Shown piece by piece: positions 58,370 through 64,000 of a stretch of DNA of 64,000 nucleotides. This DNA comes from Diphasiastrum complanatum. Its lineage: Eukaryota > Streptophyta > Lycopodiopsida > Lycopodiales > Lycopodiaceae. The number at the start of each line of letters is the position of its first letter. Positions within the stretch are counted from its first letter, which is position 1. The notes beneath the pieces were generated by a model. It was not told the origin of the DNA. It made no database searches and saw only the letters and a list, made by a program, of their open reading frames with translations. The stretch lies in assembly GCA_029204225.1 (NCBI GenBank), contig CM055111.1, positions 27,439,540-27,503,539 of the forward strand, in the 5' to 3' direction. The position numbers and the translations under genes are program-made.

Positions 58370-60181
58370 ATGGCCGGAGCAGAGGCTCGTGTTATTTGGC
58401 AACGTGCAGCAACAAAACGTTGCTTGTTACATGAAGATGCCAAGCGGTCACAAAAACTCTCTAACTTGCCATGCGACTTCTCAGATTGTCAAAGTGACAA
58501 AACTTACCTTGGATCTCCAAAGACCTCAGAAGAAAAGGATTTATTCACTTCAAATGATAGCTGGAGTTCCTTAAGTTCACAGTGCTCTCCTGGAAAAAAG
58601 TCAAATATGCATTTCGAATCAAATTCCAATGTTCATAAGGATTACCGGTCTGCACTGGATGAAAGCTTTATGTTTAGGTTTTCCAAGAGTGATGAGTTTG
58701 ATGGTCTTAAGGCGGCAGATGTATCTTTAGGCAGTTTTGCAGATCTCCAACTCCTAATTTCTGGGGAAGGTGGTTCTCCAGAGCTTTGTTATAAGCAGAG
58801 ATTATTACCAGATCAACAACGAGAGACTGATAATTCTAGCAGCCTTTCTTTGGAACCTAAAGTTACTGGAGAATACAGTAAAGAGTCCAATCGCACTTCA
58901 GAACAAAGTATCAAGCATGAAAGTGAAGTAGATCACACAATCGGATTTGAGGGCAAATTTCAGCCATCCTCTTTTCCAGAAGGTGAACGTGAACTTGTGA
59001 CTAGAGCTACAGCTGTTAACTTTGAGGGATCAAAGCGTATGCAGAAAGTGATCCCTGTTCCTCAATTGCAAAGCAAGAGTAAGGTTTCGTGGCGTACTGC
59101 AGATACTGTGGAACTAGCCGCATTAGTTGCAAGAAAATCTCTAGAGCACATGGAGAATTGTGATCTGCCACCTTCCCAATCCCTATTGGTATCGAAAGGA
59201 GTTTTGGAAGGCTGCGAGTTGAGCCCTTCAAAGAAGCATCGCTGGGACATGTCTCGATCGATGGACAGAGATTTCCTGATTTCTCTTTTGCGTGGACACG
59301 AACCAGTTCGCCTTGAAACTCAGAAGCTATCCTCTTCTAAGTTTGTGGGTCCCTCAGAGACCTTGCATTTGCCCCATCATGTTCCACAATCATCCAGATC
59401 ATTGCCAGTGTCAGAAAAGATTGAACCTTTCATAAACCGAGCAGGACAGGTTCCCAGGTAGCAACACGTTTAAGTCTTTCAAACTGGAAACAAATTTATG
59501 TCCAGTTGTTTAGATTCATTAATTAGTGAGAGGGTTATCTTTCCTTTTGTTTTCATTGTTGAATTGTCTTCTATCCGCTAACTTGGTCGTGCATTTTCCT
59601 GTGCTTTGTCTTGCAAAAGCAGCTCGGAACCACGAAATTCTAGCTGGAGTGCTGGCAGTGAGAACATTCAAGAAGGTGATCATGGCCCACAGCTACTTGG
59701 TGAGGCCCTATGCCATTCACAGACTCGAGCAAGAGAGGCAGAAAAAGCGGCAGCACAGGCATTTCTTGAAAAGGAGAGACTTGCACGATTGTTTTTCCAA
59801 GAAGCATCACTTTCTTTGACTTATAGGCAGTGGGTTGATGCCTTACAAGCAGAAAACAAGTGCTTACGGCTCCGTGCTGGAGATAGATCAAGTGGAAGGT
59901 TGAAGAAGAACTTAATGAAATCTTATGCAACTTTTGAACCTTTGTCTGTTACCCATTGGAGACATTCAAGGAAAGAACGCACAAGGAAGGAGACGCAACA
60001 TCATTGCAATAGTGTTAAGGATTTCAAGGAGTTGAACCATATGCGGAGCTCTGCAAGATCTGATGCCATGGCTGGTTACAAATTAGGGCTTGCATTCGCT
60101 TTTGGTTTGGGTCTGGCTGGTGCTGGCTTGATCTTAGGATGGAGTATGGGGTGGATTCTATTTGCTCCGCTTGGCAATTAG
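58370..60181 (+). CDS. Host gene 2: tail-anchored coiled-coil protein, uncharacterised plant family
   Basis: Two coding exons, 58,370-59,457 and 59,623-60,181. The 165-bp intron has an AG|GTAGCA donor and a TTGCAAAAGCAG acceptor, and the split serine codon keeps the frame, giving 548 residues. The start is chosen because MAGAEARVIWQRAATKR resembles the N-terminus I recall for this plant family, and the preceding acceptor makes the upstream Leu-Ser stretch intronic. Parts: N-terminal block (1-31, ending HEDAKRSQKLS), a Ser-rich probably disordered middle, a conserved ELAALVARKSLEHMENCDLP block (248-267), a GEALCHSQTRAREAEKAA helix or coiled coil (389-406) continuing to about 437, a basic stretch, and a Gly-rich hydrophobic C-terminal segment (about 517-544) that would anchor the protein in a membrane with its bulk in the cytosol. 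The function of the family is not known to me; no catalytic motif is visible. Gene call secure, location inferred. Confidence 0.88.
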
Positions 60182-60601
60182 ATCTTCCCTAGCTTAGTTA
60201 GTTTTACCCCTTTTAGTGCATGGAACATCTGTATTGTGAGATAAATGGCTGTATCATATGAAGAACTGACTTTTCATCTCAACAGCGGCACTGGATTGCT
60301 GAAAGATATGCTTTTCATACAAAAAGTTTCAGTTTACTGAAGATTTAAGTCATGAGTCCATGAGATATGTTTGACCCCTTTGTTATATACAGATGCTCGT
60401 AAAATGATCACCAACGATATTTTATTGAACCTCTATGGTCTAGTTCAATGTCACTAAAAAAAAAACAGTTATAAACATTTTGCTATTCAAATTTGGATTG
60501 GAGATGGAGCTGATCTTGTTGGTTGCGTTGATTGTCTTTACCCATCTGAACTATGCTAGAACTGCTTCTTTTAAGTATTGTGATGGATCACTTTGTGATA
60601 A

Positions 60602-60607
60602 AATAAA
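60602..60607 (+). terminator. Candidate poly(A) signal of host gene 2
   Basis: AATAAA about 420 bases after the stop, in an AT-rich context. Plant signals are loose, so other sites are possible. Confidence 0.4.
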
Positions 60608-60702
60608 ATTGAATTCAAAGAAGTGCTGATTATTTTTTTTGTGGTCTTTAGATCTGAGGATCTTGTTAGAAGCTGAATGCATCACTGACTTCTCTATTTA
60701 AA

Positions 60703-60735
60703 TTTGTGAAATTGGATATATCCTAATTTCACAAA
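60703..60735. repeat. 33-bp near-perfect palindrome between direct repeats
   Basis: TTTGTGAAATT and AATTTCACAAA are 11-bp inverted arms around a self-complementary GGATATATCC plus one odd base. About 30 bp resembling gatcttgttagaagctgaat occur on both sides, at about 60,658 and 60,758. Confidence 0.85.
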
Positions 60736-61395
60736 CAGATAATTCTTTAGATCTTAGGATCTTGTTAGAAGCTGAATGTAGTGGCTTCTTGGATCAGTAG
60801 AGCCTTGATCCATAACAAAATGGCTGGAAAGAAAAGTTGGATATTCGAAAATGGAAAAAGTATACTTACCACTATCATGATTATAAGAGTCCCAAAAACT
60901 CAACCAATGGCTTTCCCAATTAAAGAGCATTAACTTACAAAACATGATGAAACTTTATCTTCAAGGAGAAATTTATACATCAAGATTGTTTCATCAGCTT
61001 GTAGCCCTGCCTTAAAAGATGAGACTATTTTGGTGTGCCTAACTAAAGCTGCTGAAAGAAGTGTTACTTGTTTCTTGAATGGTAACCATTGGCATCGACG
61101 AGTGATGTCAGGCTGAGCCAAGCCCACGCTTGAAGCCTCATAATTTAATAGGGGCACCTGATGTGTGTTGGCATCAAGAGTCATGACATGGACACTTTTA
61201 TATTACTGGGACCTTCCTAATTATTTTTTACTATCAGATTTATAGGCCTATTGGCAGGGTGCAAATAGCAAAGAGACTCATGTCATGGGGACTGACATGT
61301 TGTGGTTGGTCAAGAGAAGCCTGATTTCAGGCCATAGTAAGGCCTTGCATAGAAAAATTTTAATCTCAGCCATCCATCTGCAATTGCTACATCAT

Positions 61396-61496
61396 GTATC
61401 CTTCATCCGACGGTTGGTTATTGTCCTGTAGCAGGTTTCGCCGCTACTGTGGCTCAGCCTGCTACTGCCGGTAGCCAGCCTCCTCATGAAGGATAC
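61396..61496. repeat. Nested inverted repeat, 101 bp
   Basis: Outer 11-bp arms GTATCCTTCAT (61,396-61,406) and ATGAAGGATAC (61,486-61,496). Inner 8-bp arms GTAGCAGG (61,428-61,435) and CCTGCTAC (61,458-61,465). The interior is GC-richer than its flanks. Confidence 0.8.
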
Positions 61497-61499
61497 TTA

Positions 61500-64000
61500 G
61501 TACATGTTCTACAATCTTAACCCTTAAGGGAAGGGGAGAATTCTATAGGAGAACCTTAAAGAACCCCTAGAAGGACCTCAATTAGTTTTAAAAAGATCAC
61601 ATTCTACAGTTGATGATTGTAATTCTTGAGAGTATTGTGTAGAACTTGAAGGATCTTTGTAGGAGGTCCCCGTAAGGCAGCTTATTATTGATTGAATTGA
61701 GACCTAGTTGGGGATCATATACAATGTAGACCTTTGTCGAGAGACAATCTACCTTTATATGGTTAATGTCTATTTTACTATCTTGGATATTTGTGTATAG
61801 AACTTGGTGCCAAAGCACTTTTGAGGGCAAGGAGGAGGTTCTTTTGGCAGGGAGAACAAGTCTTTTAGCTTGGAGAAGTGGGAGATAACTCTTCAACCTA
61901 GTGGTACTTCCATCAATTAGATCACATGTGATGTCATTATCAAATAATGATTTTTTGTAATCCGTCTTTCTAAAAGTAGTTTTTTGTAATGGCTTTCGGT
62001 TTCGAGGGAACTATCAATCAATGTTAGATTTTGTAATATAAAGACTCTAATCACACTAAATTACGTAAATAAGTAGGTGATTGGAATGCAACATACTCAA
62101 TTCTATGTTTGTTCTTGACAAAAGCATGACAAACATAACATGTCTTTCTTGATTCATTTTCGTATGTATGTTGCCATAGAGAAAGGTATTGCTTATGGCA
62201 TACAAATATACATTAGTGAACTGTACTATGATATTCTTGTGCAAACACTCGAGCAAATAAGTTGAGTTGCTACCAAGTGGAATGACATCATTGATTTCAC
62301 TAGATTAAATTCTTAAATATGACCATTGAGCATTTGTTTGTAAAATCTTAAACAATGTTTTGATGAAGACTTTGAATCTCTCTTTTTTGGCAAGTACTCA
62401 ATTTTTCCTATATTTGAATTCCAAAAAGAAAATTGAATAATGCAGTATCAAAAAATGACACTTGCAATTGAAAAGCCAAAAGCAAATATGCAATATGCTT
62501 TTTTAATTTAAGAAATGCAATATGAACTAAAACATCAAGTAATGAATAGAAGAGTTTGTCTTTACTTGGCAAAAAAAGAAGTCGGAAGACACTACAAACA
62601 TATGAACTTTACAAACATTTACTTTTGATCATTGAGTGACAATGAGCAAAAAGTTGCAAACATAGCAACTTATGAAACTATACTGAAACTTTCTATTAGT
62701 ATTTGCACAATGGAAATCAAAATATTCAAATTTTGTAGATTGAATTTTTCTCTCAAAAAATGCATTATAAGTTTTACCAAAAAAAAAAAAATCTGATATC
62801 ACTAATTCAAAAATTGTGAATTGCAATATACGACTGTAGACAATTAAAAATCAAACATTTAGTAATTAATATATTTCAAAGCAACTTGTGAAATATTGAA
62901 TGTACCTTCTTTTTAAAAAAACTTTCACATAAAATTCAAAATTTAAAAATTTAATGTTATGAAAAATTTGAAATAGTGAGCTAGTAGTTTGTTTCATTAT
63001 GGATGGCCAAGTGTCACACAATTTTTGTATATAGTTAGCTGATAATCTATTGGAATCCACTTACGTGCTCAAGAGATGGTTGAGTTGAGCCTCAAAATTA
63101 AGGTTCTAAATTATAGGCTAAATTTGAGGGATTCTGGTGACAATGCACATGACTCACCTAATCCAACCATCAAGTGGATGTGATTCCTAGATTAGGGGCT
63201 TAGATGGTAGGTTTAGGCAATACCTAATGATGCAAAAACCTAATGTTGATCCATTACTACTTTGATGATGACCATTTGTACTTAACTTTTTGAGATGCAA
63301 TTTTGAGAGCTAACGACATTGTTTTCTAAGGCTGAGTAGAAGCATCAATCTATGCTTGATATTGTTGATGTAAATGATTAATTGAATGATATTAAGTTGA
63401 TTTGTTGTCATACTTGATGAGCATAGCAATTTTAGGAGCAATTTCCAATCTAACAACTGACAAGAGATTGTAATGAAAATTCAAGACTAGCTCTCATTGA
63501 TTTGATATTTGTGCAAACTTCAATGCTGGAATGAAATTGTTGTTGGACCCTTTCCGTGCCTCCCTAATCGGTGTGATAAAGAGGGCCAAAAATGAATTTT
63601 TCTAAAAGCCATTAAACTTTCTACATCATGATTCCTCATGGTCTTACAATACACATGGCATGGGATAGGATTTACTTATAGGGTGACCTGTTGCAGATTC
63701 AGAATCTGCCAACACTTACTAATACATTACAAGTCCAATAATTATGGTGACAAAGATTGTAACCAAGACTCTACAACTACAATCATGAACTCTACTTATC
63801 ATATCAGCTGCACATTCATCGGATAATTTGGACATGTATTCTTTGATGTGTGCCACTGATATTTCCGCAATAGATATTGATTTTTCCACAGTATAGCCAT
63901 GTGCTTTAATTGTTTTTTTCGCCTTTGATTTCCATGCATGAACAACCGTATCTACATCCATATATTGTGGTCTGTCGTTGTTCGGAATCCATTCTTTCTC
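61500..64000. other. Intergenic, nothing recognised
   Basis: About 2.5 kb of AT-rich DNA with short open frames on both strands (up to 99 codons) and no recognisable domain, LTR or RNA gene. Confidence 0.45.

Overview
The window looks like nuclear DNA of a land plant, most likely a large-genome vascular plant (a gymnosperm is possible, but the sequence does not settle this). It is AT-rich and gene-poor. It is dominated by Ty1/copia and Ty3/gypsy LTR retrotransposons, most of them broken, and holds several long AT, CT/GA dinucleotide arrays. Only two host genes could be recognised, one near each end. No rRNA, tRNA, CRISPR, organellar or bacterial-type operon was seen.

Layout. 1-11 kb: mostly unrecognised sequence with copia LTR/leader scraps, an unexplained 116-residue open frame next to a polypurine tract, and a pair of GTTCCGGAAC palindromes. 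11.4-13.1 kb (minus): host gene 1, a 580-residue Ser-rich basic protein of unknown function, whose apparent stop lies inside a strong splice-donor consensus. 13.6-16.5 kb: unrecognised AT-rich DNA with diverged duplications. 17.5-21.8 kb: two copies of one gypsy family (LTR, primer-binding site, about 1.7-kb non-coding leader, start of gag), the second followed by protease remnants. 21.8-28.97 kb: a mosaic of a gypsy integrase tail, a minisatellite, a copia 3' end, a decayed gypsy integrase, a copia 5' end, and an oppositely oriented copia gag with its LTR. 29.3-33.9 kb: the best preserved element, a copia gag-pol frame of about 1,296 codons without a stop, plus a 3' LTR but no recognisable 5' LTR. 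33.9-36.2 kb: the 3' half of another copia element with LTR. 36.3-41.9 kb: gypsy polymerase/integrase, gypsy leader, a minus-strand copia scrap, and a gypsy LTR. 41.9-47.5 kb: three truncated copia elements with 124-bp CT and 251-bp GA arrays. 47.5-52.2 kb: unrecognised. 52.2-55.1 kb: a CpG-rich repeat zone followed by a decayed minus-strand gene resembling plant En/Spm (CACTA) proteins. 56.0-60.6 kb (plus): host gene 2, a two-coding-exon gene for a 548-residue tail-anchored coiled-coil protein of a conserved but uncharacterised plant family. Its likely leader intron ends in an 81-bp CT array that appears to act as the polypyrimidine tract. 60.7-64 kb: two hairpin-forming sequences and otherwise nothing recognised.

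The host genes show no functional link to each other. The retroelements are nested and rearranged. The most striking pattern is the perfect palindrome CACACGTGTG (G-box core), present in LTRs of three different copia families. No new multi-gene system was found. All similarity statements are by eye and from knowledge of the families; no alignment or database search was run.
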